Assembly: GCF_014192155.1 (NCBI RefSeq)
Contig: NZ_JACHXO010000005.1
Span: 1 to 64,000 of the forward strand
Length of the DNA: 64,000 bases
DNA from: Roseateles terrae
GTDB lineage: Bacteria; Pseudomonadota; Gammaproteobacteria; Burkholderiales; Burkholderiaceae_C
Reading direction: 5' to 3'
The position numbers and the translations under genes were made by a program. This document shows, in pieces, positions 25,307-34,299 of this stretch (position 1 is the first letter of the stretch; each line of letters begins with the position of its first letter). The notes beneath the pieces are model-generated. The model was given only the letters and a program-made list of their open reading frames with translations. It did no database searches and was not told where the DNA came from.

Positions 25307-25373
25307 CCGAAGCCGAAGCCGAAGCCGAAGCCGAAGCCGAAGCCGCGGCTCCCGGCTCCCGGCTCCCGGCTCC
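25307..25373. repeat. Two adjacent microsatellites after the cyclase gene
   Basis: CCGAAG is repeated six times (25307-25342), followed by the 7-mer CGGCTCC four times (25346-25373). The tract fills the 106-bp gap between the convergent cyclase and TonB-dependent receptor genes and stops 8 bp before the receptor stop codon. Confidence 0.95.
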
Positions 25374-25381
25374 CGCTTCCC

Positions 25382-27718
25382 CTACAGATCGACCTTCAAC
25401 TCCGCCGCATAACTCCGCTGCGGATACGGATGGAAGTTCCAGGTCTGCTGGTTGGTCAGGTTGTCGATCCCCACCGCCGCCGTCCATTGCCGGTTCAAGC
25501 GCAGCAGCACCCGCGCATCCAGCGTCGTGTAGCGGCTCACGCCCTGATAGGTGTTGCCATTGAGGTCTGCATTGTTGAGCGTACGGTACTGGCGCCCGCT
25601 GTAGCGACCTGCCAGCGTCGTCGTCCACCGGTCGTCCCAGCGATAGCTCACGACCGCCGTGGCGCGCCAGCGCGGGATGTTGGGCTGCCACCGGCCCTCG
25701 GTATCCCCCGGCGTCACCACGAAGCCTCGATTGCGCTTGATGCGGGAATCGGCATAGCTGAGGCTGCCGGAGAGGTCGAGTCCGCGAAGTCCCCAATCGG
25801 TGCTGCTCAGCGTCGTCTCCAGGCCGTGGGTGGCGATATGGTCGATGTTCTGCACCCGGCTGATGTTCTTGTTGGCCGCGGCGTCAAAGGTGGTTTGCGA
25901 GTACAGCGAGTCGCGTGTGTCCTCGACAAACAGCGTCACCCGGGTGGACCACAGACCGAACTGGCTGTCGGCGCTCAGCTCGCCGGTCCATGACTTCTCC
26001 GGCTTGAGGCCGGGATCGTTCAGGTATTGCGAGTTGGTTGTGGACGTGGCCCCATACAGTTCGGACACCGTTGGCATGCGCACCGCGCGGCCCACCGATG
26101 CCTTGAGCACCGTGTCTGGCCGCCACATCCATGAGAGCGCAGCCTTCGGCGAGAGCGCCTGGATGCGCCGCTCCGGATAGGTCTGCGACGACGTGCCGGA
26201 AAAATCCGTCCTTCCGTCAAAGGCCGTCCAGCGCTCGGCGCGCAGACCCAGTACGGTGCGCCAACGCTCGCTCAGCGTCCAGGCGTCCTGTGCGTAGATG
26301 CTCTGCAACCGGGTGTCGCCCAGGACCTGGCTGGCCAGTGGCCCCGCGGGATCGGCCAGGTAGTTGCCTGCGATGCTGGAGGTGCGATAGCGCAGCTGAT
26401 AGTGGTCCTGCTGCAGGCCCAGATCGACGGTATGGTCGGCATGAGGCCGCCAGGTGCCCCGCAGACTCAAGGTGGTCCAGCCCGTGCCGCTGCCATCCGC
26501 CAGCGTTCCGGGGCCGCCGGCCAGCGCCGCGGGCTGCGGGTTGCCGGCGGCATTCTGGCGTTTGCGGTCCTTGCGGTAGTCGTACTGACTGGCAGAGACG
26601 CCCCAGTCCCACTCGCCGCCGGTGTGACTGAGCAGCGAGAGGCCTTGCATCACATGCATCAGATCCTCTCGCGTCACCGCGAAGTCTCCGCCCGTCAGCG
26701 CCTGGCTGCCGGTGTATTGCAGGCCATCGATGTTGATCGGGCCGCTGGTGACCGGCTGCCCGTTGGCGTCCTTCAAACCGCTGACCGAGTCGCCGTCCGA
26801 GGTGTTCTGCCACACGGCCAGCAAGGCGCTGGCTCGCAGCGTCGGGGTAAGGTCATAGGCCAGCTTGAGCTTTACATGGTCCTGCCGGGTGTCGTACTGC
26901 GTCCCCGCCCCCAGCACGTACCAGGGCTGGTTCGCGGTGTTGAAGCCGGTCACCGCGCCGGTCACCGGCGTGCCCCCTGTACCGGGCGTGCCGGCGCTGC
27001 GCAGCCGTGTGGCAAAGGTCATCGGCTGGCCCAGGCTGCGGGTGTGATGGGCATTGATCCACCAGGACAGTTCCTCCGAGCGGCTGCCCACCGACGCGCT
27101 CGTCTGCCAGGCGTAGTCGTTCTCATCGACACCGTAGAGCTTGAACGGCTGCAGCACCGCGCTGACCTTGGCATGGGCCTCGAACTTCGTCGGCATGCGG
27201 GTGATGAAGTCCACCACCGCCCCGACCGAGTTGCCGGCATAGGCGGCGGAAAAAGGGCCATACATCACATCCACCCGCTCGATCTCCTCCGGCGTGACGA
27301 GATTCCATCGCGGCGGGAAGGACAGTCCGCCCACCCCGTTGCCGAGATAGTTGGACAGCAGGATGCCATCCGCATAAACCGCGGACCGGGCGCTGTTGCC
27401 GGTGCCGGACGCGCGGCTGGAGAGAATGGCGTGGTTGTAGTCGCCGATGTAGCGCTTGCGCACCAGCAGGCTGGGGAAGTACTTCAGCGCGTCTTCGCTG
27501 TCCGTGGCGTTGACGGTGCGCTCGATGTCCGCGGCAGTGGCGCTTTCGAGCGTGGTGGGGATGTTGCTCGGCAGGGACGACGGGCGGCTGCCGGTCACGG
27601 TGACGATGCCCAGGGTTTTGGCCTGCGCGTCGGTGGAAACGTCCTGTGCCCAGGCGTGGGAGACAGGCGCAAAGGGATAAGCCGTGGCCACGGCGGCCAC
27701 GATCAGGGTCTTGTTCAT
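25382..27718 (-). CDS. TonB-dependent outer-membrane receptor, possibly copper-related
   Basis: 778 residues. A signal peptide ends near HAWAQ. It is followed by a plug domain (about 60-180: ALKYFPSLLVRKRYIGDYN, EIERVDVMYGPFSAAYAGNSVGAVVDF) and a 22-strand beta-barrel to the C-terminus (YAAELKVDL). The TonB box would lie near IVTVTGS. The upstream same-strand gene encodes a DUF2946 protein, a family often found beside NosA/OprC copper receptors, so copper or another metal complex is a plausible substrate. The assignment of substrate is inference. Confidence 0.88.
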   Translation of the reverse strand: MNKTLIVAAVATAYPFAPVSHAWAQDVSTDAQAKTLGIVTVTGSRPSSLPSNIPTTLESATAADIERTVNATDSEDALKYFPSLLVRKRYIGDYNHAILSSRASGTGNSARSAVYADGILLSNYLGNGVGGLSFPPRWNLVTPEEIERVDVMYGPFSAAYAGNSVGAVVDFITRMPTKFEAHAKVSAVLQPFKLYGVDENDYAWQTSASVGSRSEELSWWINAHHTRSLGQPMTFATRLRSAGTPGTGGTPVTGAVTGFNTANQPWYVLGAGTQYDTRQDHVKLKLAYDLTPTLRASALLAVWQNTSDGDSVSGLKDANGQPVTSGPINIDGLQYTGSQALTGGDFAVTREDLMHVMQGLSLLSHTGGEWDWGVSASQYDYRKDRKRQNAAGNPQPAALAGGPGTLADGSGTGWTTLSLRGTWRPHADHTVDLGLQQDHYQLRYRTSSIAGNYLADPAGPLASQVLGDTRLQSIYAQDAWTLSERWRTVLGLRAERWTAFDGRTDFSGTSSQTYPERRIQALSPKAALSWMWRPDTVLKASVGRAVRMPTVSELYGATSTTNSQYLNDPGLKPEKSWTGELSADSQFGLWSTRVTLFVEDTRDSLYSQTTFDAAANKNISRVQNIDHIATHGLETTLSSTDWGLRGLDLSGSLSYADSRIKRNRGFVVTPGDTEGRWQPNIPRWRATAVVSYRWDDRWTTTLAGRYSGRQYRTLNNADLNGNTYQGVSRYTTLDARVLLRLNRQWTAAVGIDNLTNQQTWNFHPYPQRSYAAELKVDL

Positions 27719-27839
27719 GAGGTCGGTCGTGCTGACGCGCGGCGAGCGCCTATTCGGGCTGCACGCGCGCGGATGCAGAAAGGGGGCCGTGACCTTGGCG
27801 GTCAGTGGCCCGGCACTTCACAGGCTTCCGGGGGAGCCT

Positions 27840-28232
27840 TCAGCAGACGGACGGGGGGCCTCGGGGCTGCGCGGTGATCCACGCATGCAGCGTGGTGGGC
27901 GCCTGAAGGAAGGCCGGCGGGGTGTGGACCTGGGGCAAGGCAGGCAGCGCAGCCAGAGCGACGGGCGGCATGCCGAGGGTGTCGGCATGCAGGGAGCAGT
28001 AAGGGCAGTGGTCCAGCAGGTGGGCGCCGCCACTGGGCAGCGGCGTGTCCGGATCCTGCGCATTGCCATTGGCGTCGGCCTGTATCCAACGCGAGCCGTT
28101 GGCGCCGCAGATCTCCTGCCAGGCCTGACCGGCGCCGACCGCCTGCGACACCAGCGGCGCCCACGCCATCATCAGGACGGCCAGCAGGGCCATCCAGAGG
28201 GTGAGACGTCGAAGGGCGCGGCGCGCAAACAT
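27840..28232 (-). CDS. DUF2946-family protein
   Basis: 130 residues. A hydrophobic N-terminal segment (LTLWMALLAVLMMAWAPLVS) directs export. The mature part includes HLLDHCPYCSLHADTLGMPP; the HCPYCxxH motif is the DUF2946 signature and looks like a metal site. It precedes the TonB-dependent receptor by 121 bp on the same strand, an arrangement seen in copper-handling loci. It is divergent from the cyanophycinase gene. Confidence 0.82.
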   Translation of the reverse strand: MFARRALRRLTLWMALLAVLMMAWAPLVSQAVGAGQAWQEICGANGSRWIQADANGNAQDPDTPLPSGGAHLLDHCPYCSLHADTLGMPPVALAALPALPQVHTPPAFLQAPTTLHAWITAQPRGPPSVC

Positions 28233-28399
28233 CGGCGCATTCTATGGGGATGCACCAGGCACGGGTGGGCAGAGGGTTCCGTGAATGCTTAGGGACGTTG
28301 CGGAGAGGACATTCCCGACCCCGGCACAAGGGCGCAAATGGAGGTCGCAATCCTGCAAGCGCACCGCTGGGCAGGACAGGGCCGGCGCACTACCGTCAG

Positions 28400-28436
28400 C
28401 GCGGGGTGAGAGGCGCGGCTTTCGCGCCGCCCCGCG
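28400..28436 (+). promoter_or_regulatory. Strong hairpin just upstream of cyanophycinase ribosome-binding site
   Basis: CGCGGGG (28400-28406) pairs with CCCCGCG (28430-28436), and inside it GGCGCG (28412-28417) pairs with CGCGCC (28423-28428). It ends 2 bases before the AAAGGAC ribosome-binding site of the gene at 28451. It may stabilise the mRNA or modulate translation; no known RNA class is matched. Confidence 0.4.
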
Positions 28437-28450
28437 TGAAAGGACGCCCC

Positions 28451-29821
28451 ATGCGACCACTCTGTTCCACCACTCTCCAACTCAGCCTGCTCGCTGCGGC
28501 GGGCCTGATGGTGTCAATGCCGGCCCTGGCGGGCAAGCTGCTGCTCTCGGGCGGCGCCTATGACGACGCCAATACCGACCTGTTCGTCAATGGCCTGCGC
28601 AAGGCCACCGGCAGGGATTCTGCGTTTGTGCCCAACATCAACAGCACCAGCAATTGCGGCACGGATTGGACAACCACCGCGTGCCCCCGCATTGCGGTGG
28701 TCACCGCGGCCAAGGACAGCTACGCCACCGGACTGGATGCGTTCAACAATGACATTCCGGCGTCTGGCACCTCGCCGCTCAAGCGGGGCTACTACAACCT
28801 CTTCCAGACGCATGGCTTCTCCCCGAAGTTCATCACCGCCCATGTTGACAACTACGGCGTGCATGCCAGTGCTTCCACGCCCGAAGGACAGGCCAACATC
28901 GCCCTGCTGCAGCAGGCGGATGCGGTGTGGTTTGCAGGTGGTGATCAGGCCAAGATCATCCGCACGTTCCTGACGGACACTGGCGCGGACTCCGGCCTGG
29001 CAGCAGCCTTGCGAGCCCGATGGAGCAACGGCAATGGCAACCTCGTCATGGCGGGTGATTCGGCCGGCAATCATGCGCTGAACGTGACGATGCATGCGTC
29101 CGGCGTGAGCTACGGCTATCTCTATTACGGCGCCGATCTGCCCGACAAGTCGGTGACCCAGTGGCAGAGCCTCATGGACACGCGTGACGGCACCACCGCG
29201 CTGCGTGCATTGGAAAACGGCGCGACGATGAAAGCGCTCGGTTTCCTGCCGGCGGGCATCCTCAGCGACACCCACTTCGATTCACGATCCGGCCGTTTGG
29301 GACGTCTGGCCGCGGCGCTGCGGGACCTCAGCGTGCAGCAGGGATTCGGGGTGGACGAAAACACCGCCGTCCTGGTGGATACCGCGGCGCAGACGGCCAC
29401 GGTCTATGGCGCCAACACGCTGACGATTGTGGATACCGCCAACGCCAGCGTTCAGACGGGCACGTATTACAAGGTCAATGGGCTGCGGGTGAGCCTGTTG
29501 ACGCGGGGAGACCGCTACAACTACGCCAGCAAGGCGGTGACGAGCAGCAAATCGGCCATTGGCAGCCCTTACTACAGCAGCTACTTCGATTCGGGCGACA
29601 TCTTTGCCGCCTTGCAAACGTCCCAATCGCTGACCCATCTGGTGGACCAGACGCCTACGACAAACGTGGGGACGGCACCGGTGCCGTCCTACAGCACAGG
29701 CCCGAGCTATCCTTCCGGTGCGCCGACCATCAAGCTGCGTTTCACGCGGGATGCGTCCACCAAAGGGTATTACAGCGGCGGACGCTATACGGTGGAGAAG
29801 GCGAAGGTCGATATTTACTGA
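28451..29821 (+). CDS. Exported cyanophycinase-like peptidase (family S51)
   Basis: 456 residues from ATG 28451, with AAAGGAC upstream. A signal peptide (LQLSLLAAAGLMVSMPALAG) makes the product periplasmic or extracellular. The S51 core is visible as KLLLSGGAYDD at the start of the mature protein, ADAVWFAGGDQAKI, and the nucleophile elbow MAGDSAGNHAL with Ser204. A C-terminal extension of about 130 residues follows the peptidase core. Family members hydrolyse cyanophycin (multi-L-arginyl-poly-aspartate) to dipeptides. An exported enzyme would feed on cyanophycin from other cells. Confidence 0.85.
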   Translation: MRPLCSTTLQLSLLAAAGLMVSMPALAGKLLLSGGAYDDANTDLFVNGLRKATGRDSAFVPNINSTSNCGTDWTTTACPRIAVVTAAKDSYATGLDAFNNDIPASGTSPLKRGYYNLFQTHGFSPKFITAHVDNYGVHASASTPEGQANIALLQQADAVWFAGGDQAKIIRTFLTDTGADSGLAAALRARWSNGNGNLVMAGDSAGNHALNVTMHASGVSYGYLYYGADLPDKSVTQWQSLMDTRDGTTALRALENGATMKALGFLPAGILSDTHFDSRSGRLGRLAAALRDLSVQQGFGVDENTAVLVDTAAQTATVYGANTLTIVDTANASVQTGTYYKVNGLRVSLLTRGDRYNYASKAVTSSKSAIGSPYYSSYFDSGDIFAALQTSQSLTHLVDQTPTTNVGTAPVPSYSTGPSYPSGAPTIKLRFTRDASTKGYYSGGRYTVEKAKVDIY

Positions 29822-29881
29822 GTCATACCGGCGAACCCGTCGGCGATTCGGGCGGCGAACCCGCTCGTGAAGGAGAGGCCG

Positions 29882-30283
29882 ATGGACGTGACGACAGGAG
29901 GCTGCTTGTGCGGCGATGTTCGGGTGACGGCAACCGGTCAACCGTATCGGGTGGGCCTGTGCCATTGCCTGGACTGCCGCAAGCACCACGGCGCGCTGTT
30001 TCATGCGTCGGCGATCTTTCCGGAGACCGCGGTGACGGTGGTCGGGGAGACCCGCGCCTACGCCGGCCGTCACTTTTGCGTGCGATGTGGATCGTCGGTG
30101 TTTTCGAAGTCCGGCGATGAGGTGGAGGTGAGCCTGGGCGCCATGGATGCGATTGACCAATTCACTCCAACGTATGAGTTGTGGACCGTGCGTCGGGAGT
30201 CCTGGCTGCCCGCGTTTCCACTGGCGCGGCATTACCGGCACGACCGCGAAAACGCCGGGCGGCGGGAGGATGACGACGCTTGA
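29882..30283 (+). CDS. GFA-family zinc protein (Mss4-like)
   Basis: 133 residues from ATG 29882, with GAAGGAGAGG upstream. Cysteines follow the GFA (glutathione-dependent formaldehyde-activating enzyme) pattern: GGCLCG near the start, CHCLDCRK about 25 residues on, and CVRCGSSVF around residue 77. The fold is a Mss4-like zinc beta-fold. Whether it reacts with S-hydroxymethylglutathione is not known; many GFA proteins have no proven substrate. It stands alone, 60 bp after the cyanophycinase gene. Confidence 0.88.
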   Translation: MDVTTGGCLCGDVRVTATGQPYRVGLCHCLDCRKHHGALFHASAIFPETAVTVVGETRAYAGRHFCVRCGSSVFSKSGDEVEVSLGAMDAIDQFTPTYELWTVRRESWLPAFPLARHYRHDRENAGRREDDDA

Positions 30284-30307
30284 TGGAGTGAGGCCGGCAG
30301 GCTGGCG

Positions 30308-30547
30308 ATGAACGCGATGATGCGCGATATGTCGACAAACCGCCCCCTGCCTTCAATCAATTGGAAGATGGCGCCGTCCCAGCCCCCGCCAGCGTTGCAG
30401 GTGCCGCCGGCCCAACCGATCCAGGGTCCTGCTTCGGTAGACCGCACCATCGCCTGCCCCTACGGCTACACCGTGGGCTCTTTGAATAATCAGCCGGTCT
30501 GCGTATCGCCTGGCGGGCGCGTCGTGCCAGCAGGGCCTCAGCGCTGA
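30308..30547 (+). CDS. Possible small hypothetical protein
   Basis: 79 residues, Pro-rich in the first half (QPPPALQVPPAQPIQ). The second half is IACPYGYTVGSLNNQPVCV with two cysteines, suggestive of a small disulfide-bonded loop. The ribosome-binding site is weak, and there is no signal peptide. Kept because it fills the gap between two genes and its C-terminal half does not look like an antisense shadow. Confidence 0.35.
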   Translation: MNAMMRDMSTNRPLPSINWKMAPSQPPPALQVPPAQPIQGPASVDRTIACPYGYTVGSLNNQPVCVSPGGRVVPAGPQR

Positions 30548-30561
30548 GGGCGGCGCGAGGC

Positions 30562-31338
30562 TCAGGCGCGCAATACCTTCCCGAAGTGCTCCGCGAGGCT
30601 CGGGCCGACCACGTCCGGCCGGTCCAGGACGCTCATGTGGCTCACGCCGGGCAGTGTGTGCAGCGAAGCATTGGGCAGTTCGGCGGCCAGCAGCCGCGCC
30701 ATTTCACGCGCGGTGGCGGGTGATTTTTCGCCGGCCACCACCGTCACCGGCTGCGACAGCCGATACGCCTCGAAGGGCTGTGCGTCCATCGAGACGGACT
30801 TCACCTCCAGGTGCATCTTCCACCCCACACGCCGCATGGCGGCACGGGCTCGTTCGCCCATCGCCAGCCAGGCCCCGGGGCCGTTCCAGTAATCAATGAA
30901 TCGCTGCAGCCAGGCTTCGTCGCCACCATTGACATCGTCGTCAAAGAAGCTGTTGTCGCTGTAGAGCTCCCGCACGTCCGACGCGGCAGCCGAGTCGATC
31001 TCGTGGGCGCGTTCACGAAGCGCGGCGAACACCACCGGTTCGTAGAGGTAGAGCGATTTCACCCGGTCTGGGGTCAGCCTCGCCAACTCCAATGCAAGCA
31101 GGCCGCCATACGAATGGCCCACCAGATGCACACCGCCCTGAATCTCTGACAACGGCTTGGCGAGCGCCGCCACATCTTCCGCCACGCGGACCTGCGCCGG
31201 CCGGGCGACTTCATCGCCGGGTCCGTAGCCCCGATTGAACGGCGTCAGCACCTTCGCGTCGCCCGCCAGGCTTTGATAGGGCGTCCACATGAATGGGCCC
31301 AGTCCGGTGGAATGCAGAAAGACGACGGTCGATGTCAT
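30562..31338 (-). CDS. Alpha/beta-hydrolase fold protein
   Basis: 258 residues, no signal peptide, so cytoplasmic. The start TVVFLHSTGLGPFMW contains the oxyanion region, the nucleophile elbow is GHSYGG (Ser near residue 96), and the catalytic histidine is in LPGVSHMSVLD. It belongs to the large group of esterase/lipase-like alpha/beta hydrolases; no substrate can be named. It is convergent with the small gene at 30308. Confidence 0.85.
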   Translation of the reverse strand: MTSTVVFLHSTGLGPFMWTPYQSLAGDAKVLTPFNRGYGPGDEVARPAQVRVAEDVAALAKPLSEIQGGVHLVGHSYGGLLALELARLTPDRVKSLYLYEPVVFAALRERAHEIDSAAASDVRELYSDNSFFDDDVNGGDEAWLQRFIDYWNGPGAWLAMGERARAAMRRVGWKMHLEVKSVSMDAQPFEAYRLSQPVTVVAGEKSPATAREMARLLAAELPNASLHTLPGVSHMSVLDRPDVVGPSLAEHFGKVLRA

Positions 31339-31487
31339 GGGGCTGCTGGCGAATGAAGGTCAGGCGACTCTACACCGCATGGCACATGGTCGCTTGCAGC
31401 TGCGTGACGCTGCGTGAAGCTGCGTGAGTATCGGTGTCCCCGCGTGAGGCTGCGTGGGCCTGAGCGCAGCAAGCGCCCTTCAGCGGA

Positions 31488-31712
31488 TCACTCTGGCGAA
31501 GGCGTCCGGTCGGAACTGTTGGCCGCCGGCGGCTGCGGTCGCCAGTTCCTGGCAAAACACGGCCGGCCCGCGCCGGCGCCGACAGCGGCTTTCAGTTGCC
31601 GCATGGTTTCACGTGCGGCGAGGTAGGCGCGAAGCTGCGCATCCGTCACCGGTCCATGAAGTGGGAGACGGGAGCCTTCGGGGGAGGAGGTGAATCGGCG
31701 CTCGCGTGTCAT
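31488..31712 (-). CDS. Possible small basic hypothetical protein
   Basis: 74 residues from an ATG at 31712, with CAGGAG 6 bp upstream. The sequence has a helical PVTDAQLRAYLAARETMRQ core and a Pro-rich end. No domain is recognised. Upstream in-frame extension to 31949 exists but overlaps the start of the gene at 31928. The adjacent interval 31390-31460 contains several GCTGCGTGA-type repeats. Confidence 0.35.
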   Translation of the reverse strand: MTRERRFTSSPEGSRLPLHGPVTDAQLRAYLAARETMRQLKAAVGAGAGRPCFARNWRPQPPAANSSDRTPSPE

Positions 31713-31927
31713 CGGACGCTCCTGCATCAACGACAAGGGGATCTGACCGGCCAAAATTCTGGGGAAGCCGCCGTCGTATTTCAAGATGCCCCCAGGTGAC
31801 GCGGGGATATCGGTTGATCCGTGTCGCGCCACTTGAATTCGCAGCGCACGCACCCAAGTACCGATCAACGGCTTGCCGGCCCGGTGCAGGCGAGCCCCGT
31901 CATGCAACTTCTGACTTGAGCAGCCCC

Positions 31928-32266
31928 ATGAGTTCTTCCACCGATGCAAGCCCGCGCGTGGTCCGGCTCCCGGCCACGCTGAACAACCTCGCGCACCTGG
32001 CCACGATGCTCGAAAAGCTCGAGCGCAGCCCGCGCGCCCCGGATCCGGGCCAGTACCGGCACCTGGTGGACCGCGTCAGTGCGGAGCTGACGCGCCACGC
32101 CGGTCACATCGCGCTGCCGCAACTGCTCGAATGCTTCCCCGCCACGGCGGAGCTGTATGAGAACCAGCGGTATGACGTGGCCGGGCTGTGCCTGAGTCCA
32201 CTGGAGCGTTCGGTACAGACGGAGCAGGCGGCGCGTGATGCGTTGGCGGCCATGCGCCAACGCTGA
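31928..32266 (+). CDS. Small cytoplasmic hypothetical protein
   Basis: 112 residues from ATG 31928. It is predicted all-helical (NNLAHLATMLEKLERS, YRHLVDRVSAELTRHAG, LERSVQTEQAARDALAAM) with no membrane segment or known motif. It is closed by an inverted repeat at 32314-32347 shared with the convergent hydrolase gene. Function unknown. Confidence 0.55.
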   Translation: MSSSTDASPRVVRLPATLNNLAHLATMLEKLERSPRAPDPGQYRHLVDRVSAELTRHAGHIALPQLLECFPATAELYENQRYDVAGLCLSPLERSVQTEQAARDALAAMRQR

Positions 32267-32313
32267 AAGGCGCTGAGCGTCACCAAGTGGCGCCCGCGCT
32301 TTCGTCGCCAACA

Positions 32314-32347
32314 GCGCCGCTCGCTCGATCGAAGCGTTGAGCGGCGC
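32314..32347. terminator. Inverted repeat between convergent genes
   Basis: GCGCCGCTC (32314-32322) pairs with GAGCGGCGC (32339-32347). It lies between the stops at 32266 (forward) and 32357 (reverse) and could terminate in both directions. No clear T run. Confidence 0.5.
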
Positions 32348-32356
32348 CGCCATGCG

Positions 32357-33148
32357 TCAGTTCGCCGCCGCTTCCTGAATCAGCGCCGCCACTTCCTTCG
32401 GGTGGGACACCATCAGCGCGTGGGAGCCGTTCTTCACCACAACGGTTTTCTTCGATTGGGCCCGCTCCGCCATGAAGGCCATCGCCTGCGGCGGAATGTT
32501 CAAGTCGCCCGTGCCGTAGATCGACCAGCTCGGGATGGTTTTCCAGGCCGGGCTCGGCGCCGCTTCCTTCAGCGCCGCAGCAGCGATCGGACGCTGCGTG
32601 GCCGCCATCGCACGCGCCTGCGCCAGCGGCACATCGGCGGCGAACTGCTTGGGGAACTTGTCCTGCTGCACGTACAGGTCTTCGCCGCCATCGGCCAGCT
32701 TCACCGGTGCGCCCAGCGTCGGCGGCAGGGTCGAGCCGGGGAACTTGCCGGTCAGGTCCAGGGCGCTCTCGCCCTGGTCGGGCGCAAAAGCCGCCACATA
32801 CACCAGCGCCTTCACATTGCTCAGGCCATTGGCCGCGGCGGTGATCACCGCGCCGCCATACGAATGGCCCACCAGCACCACCGGACCGTTGATCGACTTG
32901 GCCAATGCGGCCACCGCGGCGCCGTCGCCTGACACGCTGCGCAGTGGGTTCGCCGCGGCGATGACGGTGTAGCCCTTCTTGGACAGCTCGGCGTAGACGC
33001 CGTTCCAGCTGGACGAGCCGGCGAAGGCGCCGTGCACCAGCACGATGGTGGGCTTGACGTCGGCGGAGCCGGCGGGGGCGGCCATGGCGGCGCCGGCCGC
33101 GAGACTGAGGGTGCTGAAGGCCAGAATGCCTTGAATGAACTTGCGCAT
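32357..33148 (-). CDS. Exported alpha/beta hydrolase
   Basis: 263 residues from ATG 33148, the start of a signal peptide (MRKFIQGILAFSTLSLAAGA, cleavage near AMAAPAG). The fold is shown by PTIVLVHGAF (oxyanion loop), GHSYGGAVI (nucleophile Ser) and the late catalytic histidine in NGSHALMVSHP. It resembles the periplasmic alpha/beta hydrolases common in Burkholderia and Pseudomonas (EstC/pyrethroid-esterase-like group). Substrate unknown. The LysR gene at 34203 is on the same strand but ends 96 bp away. Confidence 0.87.
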   Translation of the reverse strand: MRKFIQGILAFSTLSLAAGAAMAAPAGSADVKPTIVLVHGAFAGSSSWNGVYAELSKKGYTVIAAANPLRSVSGDGAAVAALAKSINGPVVLVGHSYGGAVITAAANGLSNVKALVYVAAFAPDQGESALDLTGKFPGSTLPPTLGAPVKLADGGEDLYVQQDKFPKQFAADVPLAQARAMAATQRPIAAAALKEAAPSPAWKTIPSWSIYGTGDLNIPPQAMAFMAERAQSKKTVVVKNGSHALMVSHPKEVAALIQEAAAN

Positions 33149-33243
33149 GGGATGCTTTCGCTGAGGGTTGGGGGTGACGGTTGCAACCGACTCCAGCAGG
33201 TTAGCGATCACCGCTTCATTGCGCGTCTCTCGCACGGGGAACG

Positions 33244-34203
33244 TCAGAGGGGCGGATGGGAGCGCGGCCCATCCCCCGGATGGGAGGCCAGCCCGCCGAC
33301 CGCTCCCGCCAGGTAATCCACAAACGCCCGCACCCGTGCCGACAGGTGCCGGTTCTGCGGATACAGCACATGGAAGGGCCTGGATCGTCCACCCGCCTGC
33401 GGCATCACCTCCACCAGCTGACCGGCACGCACCGCAGGCTCGGCCACGAAGTGGTAGATCTGGAACAGCCCGCCGCCGGCCACCGCCCAGCCCACAGCGG
33501 CCAGCACATCCTCATGCACCCGTTGCCGGCTCTTGAAGGTGAAATCGATGTCTTCCCCCGCCTCGTTTCTCAGCAGCCAAGGCATCGGCCGGCCGGTACT
33601 GGGCAGGACGAACTGGATCAGGTCATGTGTGGCCAAGCCTTCCAGCGTCTGCGGCGTGCCGCGTCGCGCCAGGTAATCCGGGGAACCGAACACCCCCACC
33701 GTCGGCTCTTCCAGCTTGCGTGCCACGAGTCCGGAATCGCGTGGTTCGCCCAGCCGGATGGCGAGGTCATACCCGTCTTCCACGAAATCCACATTCCGGT
33801 TGGACACGTTCAGCTCCACCTCCACCTCGGGATAGGCCGCCATGAACCCGGGCAGCAGCGGCACCACCCGGTGGTGCCCATACAGCGTGCCGACGCTCAC
33901 CCGCACGACGCCCTTGGGCTGTCGCTGCTGACCGGTGATGGCGCGCTCCGCCTCCGCGATCTGCTCCAGGGCCTGCTGGCATTCGGCGTGATAGAGCAGA
34001 CCGTCGCTGGTCAACCGCACGCTGCGGGTGGTGCGGGTGAAGAGCCGCACCCCCAGACGCGCCTCCAGACGGCTGATCGACCGGCTTACCGAGGCGGGGG
34101 TCACGCCCAGCATTTCCGCGGCGCCGGTGAAGCTGCCCAGCTCGGCAGCCTTGCAGAAGAGCTCGATGCTGCCGAGCTGGACGGGGTCGAACTGTCGGGC
34201 CAT
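33244..34203 (-). CDS. LysR-family transcriptional regulator
   Basis: 319 residues. N-terminal winged helix (LFCKAAELGSFTGAAEMLGVTPASVSRSISRLEARLG) and a LysR substrate-binding domain (GVVRVSVGTLYGHHRVVPLLPGF onwards). It is divergent from the DJ-1/PfpI-like gene at 34300 across 96 bp, so that gene is the most likely target. The inducer is unknown. Confidence 0.92.
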   Translation of the reverse strand: MARQFDPVQLGSIELFCKAAELGSFTGAAEMLGVTPASVSRSISRLEARLGVRLFTRTTRSVRLTSDGLLYHAECQQALEQIAEAERAITGQQRQPKGVVRVSVGTLYGHHRVVPLLPGFMAAYPEVEVELNVSNRNVDFVEDGYDLAIRLGEPRDSGLVARKLEEPTVGVFGSPDYLARRGTPQTLEGLATHDLIQFVLPSTGRPMPWLLRNEAGEDIDFTFKSRQRVHEDVLAAVGWAVAGGGLFQIYHFVAEPAVRAGQLVEVMPQAGGRSRPFHVLYPQNRHLSARVRAFVDYLAGAVGGLASHPGDGPRSHPPL

Positions 34204-34299
34204 TTATTCAGCGCTGTAAAGAATGAAGTTCCGCCAGTGGAGTTTATCGACGTAGCGAAGATCAATACAGTGCACCCATTGCAACGAAAGGACTTCCCC

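Noticed and set aside
31390-31465. Short GCTGCGTGA repeats as a possible CRISPR array
   Set aside because: Unit too short and irregular, no spacers, no cas genes nearby.
33256-34299. Long N-terminal extension of the DJ-1-like gene
   Set aside because: Antisense to the LysR gene; ATG 34300 has a good ribosome-binding site and starts the known fold.
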